From CAZTAO01 sp964611645 (GTDB lineage Bacteria > Armatimonadota > UBA5829): a DNA stretch of 64,000 bases. A program made the position numbers and the translations under genes. Location of the stretch: NCBI GenBank assembly GCA_964611645.1, contig CAZTAO010000009.1, forward strand, positions 1 to 64,000. The letters are read 5' to 3'. The notes beneath the pieces were generated by a model. The model ran no database searches. It was not told the DNA's origin and saw nothing but the letters and a program-made list of their open reading frames with translations. Position 1 is the first letter of the stretch. Each line of letters starts with the position of its first letter. Of this stretch, positions 16,777 through 25,389 are shown one piece after another.

Positions 16777-16970
16777 ACCAACCCAATATCACCGACAAAG
16801 ACCGCGAGATGGCTCAGAAATGCGTGGAGTGTCCTGTCTGCGCCCATGCCCGCCGGAAGCAGCGGGGCATTATCTTTTGGTTTGTGAAGAAGATCGAGGG
16901 CGGGGTATGCCCCTACTGCAAGGCCTACGAGCGGGTCTATGGCAAGAAGGCACACGAGGCGCTGCCCTGA
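16773..16970 (+). CDS. Small zinc-ribbon-like protein
   Basis: A 65-residue protein with two CxxC pairs: CVECPVC near residue 17 and GGVCPYCKAYERVYGKKAHE near residue 48. The spacing suggests a small zinc ribbon or rubredoxin-like knuckle. The WFVKKIEGG block between the pairs looks conserved in proteins I have seen, but I know no function. The TTG start at 16773 shares bases with the preceding TGA. The membrane protein at 16999 follows 28 bases downstream, so these form one unit. Confidence 0.7.
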   Translation: MNQPNITDKDREMAQKCVECPVCAHARRKQRGIIFWFVKKIEGGVCPYCKAYERVYGKKAHEALP

Positions 16971-16998
16971 TGTCACGGACCAACAGGAGGTATCTGCG

Positions 16999-17757
16999 TT
17001 GACACGTTTATTCGGAAGATGGAAAATCGCCCTGGAGACTCTGGGCATTGTCTTGCTTCTCATCGCGGTGAAAGCTCTCGTACAGTATCTGGGGATCGAG
17101 ATAGTCAACCTCAACCCGCTCTTCACCAGCATCATCGGAGGCGGCATATTCCTCTTCAGCCTGATACTTGCGGGAGTGCTCGCAGACTTCAAAGAAAGCG
17201 AGAAAGTCCCCGCGGAGCTCGTGGCGGCGTGTGAGAGCATCCTCGAAGAGGGTGAGGCCGTGAAGAAGACGCGGCCGGAGTTTGACCTGCAGAGGCTGAA
17301 AGCCGCGTTGGGAGGCATCGTGGAATCGTTCGGTGCGATTGCATCAGGCAGCGGTTCCGACAGTTTCCGTGAATCCGCCGCCCAGCTCTCAGAGTCTTTC
17401 CTGGAAATGGAAAGGCTGGGAGTTCCGCCAAACTATATCACCAGACTAAAGTCCGAGGCCGGCAGCATCCGGCGGTGCCTCCTCCGCGTTGAGCACATCC
17501 AGCGCACAAACTTCCTGCCGTCCGCCTTCGTGCTGGTAGAGACAGTGGTTGGCATTGTCCTGTTCCTGCTGGTGCTCACAAAGATAGAGCCGTTCTTCGA
17601 CGCCGTGGTGGTCCTGGTGATAGTGACCTACCTGTTCGTCTACATCCTCAAACTGCTGCACCATCTGGACACGCCGTTCCGGCCAACAGAGAAAACGAAG
17701 GACGACGTAAGCCTGTTCCTCCTTCGCGACTTCGCCCAGCGGCTGCGTTCAAGCTAG
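16999..17757 (+). CDS. Integral membrane protein of unknown function
   Basis: A 252-residue protein with two hydrophobic hairpins. Segments at about residues 11-30 and 40-60 (SIIGGGIFLFSLILAGVLAD) form the first, and segments at about 175-198 and 205-222 the second. Between them is a cytosolic or external helical region of about 110 residues rich in Glu and Leu (LVAACESILEEGEAVKK...). This layout recalls bestrophin-like chloride channel proteins, but I cannot confirm the family. The TTG at 16999 with AGGAGG eight bases upstream is preferred over an upstream ATG that overlaps the zinc-ribbon gene and lacks a ribosome site. Confidence 0.75.
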   Translation: MTRLFGRWKIALETLGIVLLLIAVKALVQYLGIEIVNLNPLFTSIIGGGIFLFSLILAGVLADFKESEKVPAELVAACESILEEGEAVKKTRPEFDLQRLKAALGGIVESFGAIASGSGSDSFRESAAQLSESFLEMERLGVPPNYITRLKSEAGSIRRCLLRVEHIQRTNFLPSAFVLVETVVGIVLFLLVLTKIEPFFDAVVVLVIVTYLFVYILKLLHHLDTPFRPTEKTKDDVSLFLLRDFAQRLRSS

Positions 17758-17772
17758 GCACGCTACTGGGGA

Positions 17773-17803
17773 ATGGGTCCGGGGATAGATTCCCCGGACC
17801 CAT
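17773..17803. terminator. Hairpin between convergent genes (1)
   Basis: A perfect 13-base stem, ATGGGTCCGGGGA / TCCCCGGACCCAT, with a 5-base loop. No T run on either side. It begins 15 bases after the membrane-protein stop. Confidence 0.55.
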
Positions 17804-17810
17804 CGAGTCT

Positions 17811-17845
17811 GTGTCGGGATTTCCGCGTCGCTCAAATCCCGACAC
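17811..17845. terminator. Hairpin between convergent genes (2)
   Basis: A perfect 12-base stem, GTGTCGGGATTT / AAATCCCGACAC, with an 11-base loop. It lies eight bases before the stop of the large glycosidase-like gene on the other strand. Confidence 0.55.
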
Positions 17846-17853
17846 ACCTTGGG

Positions 17854-20793
17854 CTACCCTCCGAAGCTTACCTCGTACCTCACCCCACCCTTCACGGGGG
17901 TGATTGTGGTTGACTTGGCGTCACCGGTCACTATCGGAGCTTGGAGTTCCTTGCCATCGGTGCCAAATGCCTGGCACTTGATCGCTTTGCCGTGGACTCC
18001 GTAGGGCCGGTGCAGCGTGAACTTGCTCTCGCCGTTGGTCACGATGACCCTCAGCTTGTTGCCCTCAACCGGGGAGATCGCCAGTCCGCCTTCGCTCTCG
18101 GCTTCAGGCGTCACGAACAGCTTCCCTCTGCCGTCGATGAACGTGTATGCGCGGCTCCTGAGGTAGTCGGCCTTGGTTGCGCCGTTGAGCGCGGACGTGC
18201 TCCGCAAGCCGAGGTCTTTGTCGTAAGCCGCCCAGCCCGCGGGCGGGAGCACGACACTTTCCGAGCCAACCGTGACACCCCATTCCAGGTCCGGGCTGTC
18301 GTTGAGCCACAGCGTCGGGCCGTCTTCGTATTCCACCATCATCTGCCGCCGGGTGGTCGGCAGGTTCATGGTCAGAGCTTCCGACACGCTCACCAGCTTC
18401 GCGCCGTCCCAATACCGGATCCGCTCAGGCTTCTTAAGGCCATACGCGGCCTGCACCTGCTGGAGCATATAGTATGATCGGCACATCCTGTTGATCCCGT
18501 TGCCTTCTTCCACAAGATAGCCGATGTGGCCGTATGCCATTGTGTTGAGCAAGAACCGGTCCACAGCCTTGTCTATATTCTCGGGCTTCTGCCAGTCCGG
18601 GATGTCGTTGCAGAACCATGCCAGCCACGCCATCCCCATATCACATTCCTTGGTATGGATCTGGTAGAGGTCGAACACCGGCAGTAGAGGGCTCTTCGAC
18701 TGCGAATCGCCGTAAGTGATAGCGTAGTTCCCATCGGCCATCCCTGCGTACATCCAGTGATATGTGCCTTCGCTGAAGATGGGGCCGTCGTAGACCCGGG
18801 AGTCGTTGCGGAGCAGTTCACCGTATGCGTAGAAAGTCTGGGCGAAGGTCCCGGCGCCGGGGACTCTGGCGTCGAAGTCGGTGTATGCCCACGGCTGGAC
18901 CGCCGTGTGGACGTCCGTATAATCACTGGTCCCGCCAAACCTGCTCTTGACCTGCGGCGCAATGATCGCATCGAACTCCACAGCCTTCAGCGGCTTCAGA
19001 GCGTAGTTTCTCGGCCACGCCTGCTTGAGGTTGTTGTTGGCGTCACGTTGTGCGAAATCGGGGTTCCAGTATTCGTTTACCGGCGCGAAGTCGGTATAGT
19101 TCGTGTACAGTCCGCTGAACCATCCCAGGCTCTTCTGATGGGCAACATAGCCTCGCAGGGCATCGTCGCCGCCTCTTTTGGGGGCGGCGTGGGTGCGCAG
19201 GGTGAAGCTCTCGCCCTCGTCCCGCCAGGTGATCTCGTGGTTACACTGGATCATCTTCTCTATGCCGTAGGCCCGAATTGTCTTGCTTCGATCCATCTCC
19301 TTGGAGTAGTCCTCCGGCCCCCACGACTCCTGCCAGAGCCTGTCCGTTGCCTGCTTGGCGTGAAGTCCCACGGGGTTGGGTACCACCGGCATCACTTCCT
19401 CAAATGTCGGCGAGATTGTGAGGAATATGCGCTCGTATACCGGGTTCAGCTTGCCGTCACTCTTTGGCCCATACTGAATGCCACCGTTGATCCGCGCCCA
19501 GTCCGCGCCCGTCTCGCCGCCTCCGTAGGGCATCCAGCCATTTGAACGGTACCAGTCCATGAAAACCGATGCAAACACCCACCTGTCCCCGGCCCTGCTC
19601 ATCAGGAACGCAGGGCGCGTGCCACCAAAGATGATGTAGGGCATGTAGAACGTCTGCGGTTGGATGAGTGCGCTGAACTTGCCGAAATCGACGTGGGTCA
19701 CATCTTCCTTACGGTTGATGACGTCCACAACCATCGACTTCTGCCATATCCGCAGCTTCAGGGTGGTGCCATCGTCATACTCCGCTACCACCGTATCCCC
19801 ACCGCTCAGCTTCGACGATTTGAGCTTCCCGATTCCGCCGGGCTGCTTCTTGGTCAGGTTAGCGCCATCGGTTACAGCCCAGGGCCTGGCCTCGTCCACT
19901 GTGGCAACGATCCCGGCAAGCCCGTATGCAGGGTTGAATGTGTACCTTAGCGATACATCCGAGCCTTCATAGCTGAATGCGTATGATCCGCCCACATCCT
20001 CGACCTTGTTTGTGAACTTGCCCCCCATGTGCATCGGGAGGATGGTTTCCTCCCTGGTTGGGAATGGCAGCTTGGTGAGGCCGGTGTTGGCGCCGGGCGA
20101 CTGGCCGTCGAACAGGGTCAGATTCCGCTTGGGCCGGGGAGCAAACTTGAGCGGCTTCAACTCGTCTTTCAGGAAGCGGAAGGAATCCAGGTAGATCTCT
20201 CGCCACTGGGTCTGATAGCCGCCCCTGATCACAACAGTCTTCAGGACCGTGCCCGCCTTCACGGGCTGCGACAACCTCACCCGCGCAAGGAACCAGTCTG
20301 CCGCGCGGATAGTGTGCGCCCAGGCGATCTCCTCCGTGCCGTCCGCCGACACCATCTTTGCGCCTATGGTGACTGCGGGGGTATCCGCCTTGCCTTCCCA
20401 CTCCCAGAGGTTGCCGTGGACCCAAAGCTCCACGCAGTCGGAGCCTTTCTCGATCTCGACCGGTTTCGGCGGGACCAGTTCTATGAGCGGGGTTGGCTCA
20501 TTTGACCCCGTCCCTTTGTAGCGAAGCTTGGCGACCGGCCTGCTCCAGAGGTTCTCGGCCCGGCTGGCATGCAGCTCGGCCTGTACACCTTCGGAGGTGG
20601 CTATGGTCCACCCGTGGAGATCGGCGAATGTGAGAGTCGGGGGAGAAGCTTCCTTCCGGTTGGCCCACTCCAACTCATAGTGCCGTTGGGCCGGCATCTC
20701 ATTGGGGTCGAACTCAGGGAAAACCGTCTGCGCCATCGCGGTGCTACCTCCGATTATTACCAAAGCAATCAGACTCACTGCACGAGAGACCAA
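17854..20793 (-). CDS. Large secreted glycoside-hydrolase-like protein
   Basis: A 979-residue exported protein. From the TTG at 20793 the signal peptide is MVSRAVSLIALVIIGGSTAMAQ-like with cleavage after AMA. The N-terminal third is beta-rich and jelly-roll-like (WVHGNLWEWEG, RGGYQTQWREIYLDSFRF), probably carbohydrate binding. The middle and C-terminal parts contain TIM-barrel-like segments (YTNYTDFAPVNEYWNPDF, YDGPIFSEGTYHWMYAG, AWLAWFCNDIPDW) and a final beta domain. The plan resembles very large glycosidases of the GH101/DUF5696 kind, but I cannot assign a family or point to the catalytic acids with confidence. GGGAGG lies before the TTG, and the promoter at 20825-20853 excludes the longer starts. 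Confidence 0.8.
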   Translation of the reverse strand: MVSRAVSLIALVIIGGSTAMAQTVFPEFDPNEMPAQRHYELEWANRKEASPPTLTFADLHGWTIATSEGVQAELHASRAENLWSRPVAKLRYKGTGSNEPTPLIELVPPKPVEIEKGSDCVELWVHGNLWEWEGKADTPAVTIGAKMVSADGTEEIAWAHTIRAADWFLARVRLSQPVKAGTVLKTVVIRGGYQTQWREIYLDSFRFLKDELKPLKFAPRPKRNLTLFDGQSPGANTGLTKLPFPTREETILPMHMGGKFTNKVEDVGGSYAFSYEGSDVSLRYTFNPAYGLAGIVATVDEARPWAVTDGANLTKKQPGGIGKLKSSKLSGGDTVVAEYDDGTTLKLRIWQKSMVVDVINRKEDVTHVDFGKFSALIQPQTFYMPYIIFGGTRPAFLMSRAGDRWVFASVFMDWYRSNGWMPYGGGETGADWARINGGIQYGPKSDGKLNPVYERIFLTISPTFEEVMPVVPNPVGLHAKQATDRLWQESWGPEDYSKEMDRSKTIRAYGIEKMIQCNHEITWRDEGESFTLRTHAAPKRGGDDALRGYVAHQKSLGWFSGLYTNYTDFAPVNEYWNPDFAQRDANNNLKQAWPRNYALKPLKAVEFDAIIAPQVKSRFGGTSDYTDVHTAVQPWAYTDFDARVPGAGTFAQTFYAYGELLRNDSRVYDGPIFSEGTYHWMYAGMADGNYAITYGDSQSKSPLLPVFDLYQIHTKECDMGMAWLAWFCNDIPDWQKPENIDKAVDRFLLNTMAYGHIGYLVEEGNGINRMCRSYYMLQQVQAAYGLKKPERIRYWDGAKLVSVSEALTMNLPTTRRQMMVEYEDGPTLWLNDSPDLEWGVTVGSESVVLPPAGWAAYDKDLGLRSTSALNGATKADYLRSRAYTFIDGRGKLFVTPEAESEGGLAISPVEGNKLRVIVTNGESKFTLHRPYGVHGKAIKCQAFGTDGKELQAPIVTGDAKSTTITPVKGGVRYEVSFGG

Positions 20794-20824
20794 TGACACC
20801 CTCCCACTCAAGCATTCCGAGCTA

Positions 20825-20853
20825 ATCATATCCCGCGCGCGCATGGTAGTCAA
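20825..20853 (-). promoter_or_regulatory. Promoter of the large glycosidase-like gene
   Basis: Minus strand: TTGACT, 17 bases, TATGAT. The predicted transcription start is about 25 bases before the TTG at 20793 and lies downstream of the alternative ATG codons. Confidence 0.75.
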
Positions 20854-20891
20854 GGCGGAGTTAAGCACCGCCGCGTATCCAGCCGTCGGAA

Positions 20892-20921
20892 TTGACGGAA
20901 TCCGAGCCGCAATGCTAGACT
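20892..20921 (+). promoter_or_regulatory. Promoter of the first Mod operon
   Basis: TTGACG, 18 bases, TAGACT; about 50 bases before the TTG at 20979. Divergent from the glycosidase promoter. Confidence 0.55.
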
Positions 20922-20978
20922 GAAAATGTATGTGACCCTGCCCCACGTATCGGGAAGTCCATTCCGGAGAGATGCCTC

Positions 20979-22478
20979 TTGTCCAGTCTGCTTCGTAGAA
21001 TTGCCATCATAGTCGGCGCAGCCCTCTTGGCTGCCTTTGTCGGAGGATGCGGCGGCGGGCCGCAGACAGTGAATGTGCTGGTCAGTGAAGAACTGAAAAG
21101 CCACTTCGATGCGATCAGTTCCGCTTTCTCGAAAGAGAACAGCAACATTCGTCTGAACCCGACAGTCATGCCCGCTGAACAGCTTACCAAGCAGATTGCC
21201 GCCGGAAAGCTAGACGGCATCCTGCTCACTCTAGGCCCCAAAGACCTGGTCCCGATAGACAAAGCGGGCAGGCTGAAAGCGGGCAGCGAGGTTGTGCTGG
21301 GGGATGTTCCGCTGGTGGTGGCCGTGGGAAAGTGTGGCCTGTGCAAGTTTGAGGCACTCGGCCAGAAGCACGTCACCAGCCTGGCCATCGGCGATGTGGA
21401 TTCCGGTGCTGTGGGCGTGGAGACAATGAACGCTCTCGCCAAGGCAAAGCTGTGGGAGAGTGTCAAGGGCAAAGCTACCAAGATGTCTTTCGACAGCCTC
21501 ATGGGGGCTGTCGAGTCCGGGAAGTTCAGCGCGGCCATCGTCGCGCTCACCCAGGTCAACGGCCGCGCCCAGGTGGGCTGCTACATCGATGAGAAACTCC
21601 ACCAGCCGATCCAACTTCTGGCCGTGAAGACATCCGGGCTGAAGGAAACCAGCGGCGTCTCCAAGTTCTTCGAGTTCCTCGACACCAAAGCGGCCAAAAG
21701 CCCACTGTACGAGATGGGAGTATTGCAGCATAAGGCGGTCCAGCTATCAGGCAACTCCCTCTTCTTCTACTGCGGCGCAGGCTTGAGGGAAGCCAGCACC
21801 AAGTTGGTCAGCGCTTTCCGCAAGAAGACCGGTATCACCGTCTTCCCCACCTACACAGGTTCAGGCTGCTTGCTCGCCCAGATCACCATCGGCCAGTCCG
21901 GCGACCTCTATATGCCCGGGGAAGACTGGTATATGAAGCAAGCCGAGGAGAGAGGATACATAGTCGACTCCAAGGTTGTGACCTACATGATCCCGGTCAT
22001 TATGGTCCAGAAGGGCAATCCAAAGAAGATTGCCGGACTGACAGACCTTCTCAAGCCGGGCATGAGAGTGGGTATGGGAGAACCGAAATCCGCCGCCATC
22101 GGGGACTTCACTCTCAGGCTGCTGGAGTCCAACAAGATACCCTTTGAGACATTCAAGAAGAACGTCGCCGCCACATTTGGCACCGCTCCTGAACTGGGCA
22201 ACTCAGTGAAACTTGGCGCAGTAGACGCGGCGATCCAGTGGGACGCGGTTGCGGCGTGGTACCTGGACGAAGTAGACGTGGTTCCGATCCCCACAGACGG
22301 CAAGAACGTCAGCCCCGTTCCGCTGGGCGTACTCAAGTTCAGCAAGCACCCGGTTGAGGCCAAAGCCTTCCTGGACTTCGTGAGCGGACCTGAGGGCAGG
22401 GCTGTGTTCGAGAAAGCCGGGTACACCATGGATCTCGCTCATCCGAGGTTCCCCCTCAAAACTGGCGCCTCAAAGTGA
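20979..22478 (+). CDS. Molybdate/tungstate-binding lipoprotein with two fused ModA-type domains
   Basis: A 499-residue lipoprotein that would capture molybdate or tungstate for the adjacent permease. The lipobox ends at C24 (AFVGGC). Two substrate-binding domains follow. Domain 1 (about 30-250) is divergent and contains a CGLC pair (C119, C122). Domain 2 (about 260-499) is a standard ModA type with FFYCGAGLREA, YTGSGCLLAQI, GDLYMPGEDWYM and YMIPVIMVQKGNPKKI. Normal ModA proteins have one such domain of about 250 residues. The TTG start has CCGGAGAG upstream. The stop overlaps the permease start (TGATG), so the operon is tightly coupled. Confidence 0.88.
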   Translation: MSSLLRRIAIIVGAALLAAFVGGCGGGPQTVNVLVSEELKSHFDAISSAFSKENSNIRLNPTVMPAEQLTKQIAAGKLDGILLTLGPKDLVPIDKAGRLKAGSEVVLGDVPLVVAVGKCGLCKFEALGQKHVTSLAIGDVDSGAVGVETMNALAKAKLWESVKGKATKMSFDSLMGAVESGKFSAAIVALTQVNGRAQVGCYIDEKLHQPIQLLAVKTSGLKETSGVSKFFEFLDTKAAKSPLYEMGVLQHKAVQLSGNSLFFYCGAGLREASTKLVSAFRKKTGITVFPTYTGSGCLLAQITIGQSGDLYMPGEDWYMKQAEERGYIVDSKVVTYMIPVIMVQKGNPKKIAGLTDLLKPGMRVGMGEPKSAAIGDFTLRLLESNKIPFETFKKNVAATFGTAPELGNSVKLGAVDAAIQWDAVAAWYLDEVDVVPIPTDGKNVSPVPLGVLKFSKHPVEAKAFLDFVSGPEGRAVFEKAGYTMDLAHPRFPLKTGASK

Positions 22479-23374
22479 TGAGCGTTTCTGACGGGAACTC
22501 GACTCGCTCCACCCCTGCCGGGCAAGATAACGCGCCAAAGTCGCGCGGAGCTCTGCGCGACCTCAACCTGCGGCTGATCCTGAGCTCGTTTCTGTTTCTA
22601 TACGTTGGCTTCATCCTCATGGTCTTTCTGTCCAATGTTCTGTGGCTCAACAGGCAGAACGAGACTACCCAAACCAGCTACCTGGCCACGATGCTCCATG
22701 ACCGGGAGATGATGTCCGGACTGTGGTTCTCCATCAAGCTCAGCCTCGTTACTTCAACTATCACGGCGGTCCTGGGAATGCTTGTGGCGATTCCCTCGGC
22801 CTACGTCTTGTCGCGGTATAAGTTCAGGCTTTTCTCTTTCATAGACACGGTCATAGACCTGCCTATCGTTGTGCCTCCGCTCATCGCCGGCTTGGCCCTG
22901 CTGATATTCTTCACGCGCTCACCCATCGGTAGTTACATCGACAAGAATGTCATTGAGATAGTCTTCACGCCGGTCGCCATCGTTGTGGCGCAGTTCTTTG
23001 TTGCTTCGGCGTTTTCGATTCGGGCGATAAAATCCACATTCGACCAGATCAACCCGCGCTTCGAGGCTGTGGCAAGAAGCCTGGGGTGCACTTCCTGGGA
23101 GGCAATGTGGAGGATCGCGCTGCCTCTCGCCAAGAACGGCATAATCGCGGGACTTGTCATGACCTGGGCGCGAGCGCTCGGGGAGTTCGGCCCGATTATG
23201 ATCCTTGCAGGATCTACCCCGGGCAAGACGGATGTCCTCTCCGTGGCGGCGTTCCTCAGTATGTCCAGCGGCAAGGTGGAGGTCGCCATAGCCATCGTTG
23301 TCCTGATGGTGCTTGTAGCCACGGTCACGCTTATTACGTTCAAGAAGCTGGGCGGACGGGGTTACATCTGGTGA
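22478..23374 (+). CDS. modB: Molybdate/tungstate ABC transporter permease
   Basis: A 298-residue inner-membrane permease. An N-terminal cytosolic stretch of about 30 residues precedes six predicted membrane segments. The cytosolic coupling (EAA) loop is EAVARSLGCTSWEAMWRIALPLAKNG, in pieces recognisable as E-A---A--G----------LPL. The RALGEFGPIMILAGSTPGKT segment is characteristic of ModB/CysT-type permeases. The ATG at 22478 shares its A with the upstream TGA, while a GTG one codon earlier is also possible. The stop overlaps the start of the ATPase gene by four bases (GTGA). Confidence 0.9.
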   Translation: MSVSDGNSTRSTPAGQDNAPKSRGALRDLNLRLILSSFLFLYVGFILMVFLSNVLWLNRQNETTQTSYLATMLHDREMMSGLWFSIKLSLVTSTITAVLGMLVAIPSAYVLSRYKFRLFSFIDTVIDLPIVVPPLIAGLALLIFFTRSPIGSYIDKNVIEIVFTPVAIVVAQFFVASAFSIRAIKSTFDQINPRFEAVARSLGCTSWEAMWRIALPLAKNGIIAGLVMTWARALGEFGPIMILAGSTPGKTDVLSVAAFLSMSSGKVEVAIAIVVLMVLVATVTLITFKKLGGRGYIW

Positions 23375-24423
23375 TCGAAGTACGCGACCTGTGCATAACC
23401 CTGGGCGAGTTCAAGCTCCGGGATGTGAACTTCACGGTTCAGGAACAGGAGTATTCCGTCATTCTTGGCCCGACGGGATCGGGAAAGACGGTGCTGGTCG
23501 AGTGCATCGTGGGTCTGCACAAGCCCTCTCACGGCCAGGTGTTCCTGGATGGGATAGATGTAACCCGGCTAAAGCCCGAAGAGCGACACGTCGCCTACGT
23601 TCCGCAGGACTACTGCCTGTTCCCCCACATGACTGTGCTGCAGAACATAGAGTTCGGGATGCGCCGCCAGAAATGGGCCGAAGCCGACATCAAACAGAGC
23701 GCGGAACGCCTCATCGAGATGACTCACATAAAGGGGCTGCTTGCGCGGCATCCGCTTACCCTGAGCGGTGGGGAGAAGCAGCGGGTTGCGCTGTGCAGAG
23801 CCTTGGCCGTGAAGCCCAGAGTCCTGCTGCTTGACGAACCGCTGGCCGCAGTAGACGAACGAACGCGGGAGATGGTGTGCCGCGAACTCAAGACAGTACA
23901 GCGGGAACTGGGGACCACCACCATCCACGTCTCCCACAGCTTCGAGGAAACTCTGGCGGTAGCGGACAAGATCGGCGTCTTCGAGCACGGGCGGATAGTC
24001 CAGTCGGGGACTCCTTTTGAGATCTTCCGCAGGCCCAACAGCCAGTTTGTCGCGGCGTTTACAGGCACGGAGAATGTGTTCGCCTGCCGAGTCAACCAGG
24101 GGGTCTGCGAAGTGGTGATGTCCGCCGGCAAGACCAGGCTGCGGACCGAAACAGCCTATGAGGGAGTGGGGCGGCTGGTAATCAGACCGGAGGACCTCAG
24201 ACTGCACCCAACCGGTTACGCCAAAACCGAGAATACGTTCGAGGGCACGGTGTCCGGCCTGGTAGACAAGGGAGCCTTGTTCAAGGCGCTCATCGAGTCT
24301 GATGGGGTGGAGTGGTCCGCGCTGATATCCCGCAGAGAGTGTGTTGAGCTTGGAATAGAACAAGGCGCGCGGATAGCAGTAGAAGCCCCGGCTGAGAGCA
24401 TACACGTCATTGCCGGAGACTAA
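23371..24423 (+). CDS. modC: Molybdate/tungstate ABC transporter ATP-binding protein
   Basis: A 350-residue ATPase that powers uptake through the permease just upstream. Walker A is GPTGSGKT near residue 34, the Q-loop is YVPQDYCLFPHM, the signature is LSGGEKQRVALCRAL, and Walker B is VLLLDEPLAAVDE, followed by the switch His in HVSHSFEE. The last 110 residues form a MOP/TOBE-like beta domain used by ModC/WtpC proteins to bind oxyanion. The start is GTG at 23371, inside the last codons of modB. It is the last gene of the operon; an ankyrin lipoprotein with its own promoter follows 120 bases on. Confidence 0.92.
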   Translation: MIEVRDLCITLGEFKLRDVNFTVQEQEYSVILGPTGSGKTVLVECIVGLHKPSHGQVFLDGIDVTRLKPEERHVAYVPQDYCLFPHMTVLQNIEFGMRRQKWAEADIKQSAERLIEMTHIKGLLARHPLTLSGGEKQRVALCRALAVKPRVLLLDEPLAAVDERTREMVCRELKTVQRELGTTTIHVSHSFEETLAVADKIGVFEHGRIVQSGTPFEIFRRPNSQFVAAFTGTENVFACRVNQGVCEVVMSAGKTRLRTETAYEGVGRLVIRPEDLRLHPTGYAKTENTFEGTVSGLVDKGALFKALIESDGVEWSALISRRECVELGIEQGARIAVEAPAESIHVIAGD

Positions 24424-24468
24424 ACAGTTGCTGCCTCAAGCATTTTTCTGGTCAATCAGCATTCCGCG

Positions 24469-24477
24469 TGATATACT
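24469..24477 (+). promoter_or_regulatory. Extended -10 for the ankyrin lipoprotein
   Basis: TGATATACT, about 60 bases before the ATG at 24544. No strong -35 at 17 bases. Confidence 0.45.
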
Positions 24478-24543
24478 CGTAATAGATGAAACATTGTGAA
24501 CTTGAGCTATATTTGTTCGGTGTGTAAATACGGAGGGGCGAAA

Positions 24544-25314
24544 ATGCGAAGTCTGGTAATTCTTGCGGCGGTTGCCGCGATGCTCTTGAGTGTGGTGACC
24601 GGGTGCGGCAAGAGTGGTTCCGGGGAATCCGCCACCAAACCGGGGACGGAAGACAAGACCGCTGGTGTACAGACGGGGCAGACGTGTCCGCCGGCGAACA
24701 TGGACTGCAGCACTCAGAAGATCGAAGTGCGCAACACCAAGGGCGACAACAAGAAGTTCTTTGAGGCAGTGATGAAGGACGACATTGCGACCGTGAGCGC
24801 GATGCTGAAGAAGGACAAGCGATTCCTGGACATCAGGAACATCAAGAACGCGACCCCGCTGCACGTGGCTGCCAAGACAGGTAAGCCGAAGTGCGCAAAA
24901 GCCCTCATCGATGCCGGCGCCAAAGTTGACGCAGTTAACGCCGAAGGCCGGACTCCATTGCATGCGGCCGCAACTCATGGCCGCATGGATATCGCCAAGC
25001 TGCTCGTGGCAAGCAAAGCCAGTGTTAACGCCGCCAGCGACAACGGCGGAACCCCGCTGCACGATGCGGTAATCCGCAACAACATGGCAATGATCAAGTT
25101 CCTGCTGGCCAATGGCGCAAACATCAACGCCGCCACCAAACGCGGCGTGACTCCACTCATAGCCGCCTTGGCCAGGAACAAGAAGGAAGTTGCGAAATTC
25201 CTGATCGACAAGGGCGCCAATTTCGACGCGAAGAAGTTGGCCGCAGCCATGTCCGGGGACGCGGGTGCTACCAGGAATCTTCCGAAAGAGGAATTCTGCT
25301 GCGAGAACCTGTAG
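24544..25314 (+). CDS. Ankyrin-repeat lipoprotein with FCCENL tail (paralog A)
   Basis: A 256-residue envelope lipoprotein. The signal peptide ends in LSVVTGC and is followed by a Gly/Ser/Thr-rich linker with two further Cys. About five ankyrin repeats fill residues 75-240, beginning FFEAVMKDDIATVSAMLKK and continuing TPLHVAAKTGKPKCAKALID. The protein ends in EEFCCENL, the same tail as the paralog at 36583. Ankyrin repeats bind protein partners; the vicinal Cys pair at the extreme C terminus could bind a thiophilic metal or serve as a processing tag (inference). GGAGGGG lies before the ATG. It follows the first Mod operon and ends at a strong terminator. Confidence 0.88.
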   Translation: MRSLVILAAVAAMLLSVVTGCGKSGSGESATKPGTEDKTAGVQTGQTCPPANMDCSTQKIEVRNTKGDNKKFFEAVMKDDIATVSAMLKKDKRFLDIRNIKNATPLHVAAKTGKPKCAKALIDAGAKVDAVNAEGRTPLHAAATHGRMDIAKLLVASKASVNAASDNGGTPLHDAVIRNNMAMIKFLLANGANINAATKRGVTPLIAALARNKKEVAKFLIDKGANFDAKKLAAAMSGDAGATRNLPKEEFCCENL

Positions 25315-25335
25315 GCAGCATTGACTCGATGACTT

Positions 25336-25370
25336 AGAAAGGCCGGCCCGTGCGCCGGCCTTTCTGTTTT
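25336..25370 (+). terminator. Rho-independent terminator
   Basis: AGAAAGGCCGGC, six-base loop, GCCGGCCTTTCT, then GTTTT. It lies 22 bases after the ankyrin lipoprotein stop and 20 bases before the stop of the convergent permease gene. Confidence 0.85.
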
Positions 25371-25389
25371 GTAGTTGGTGTGAGCAACA

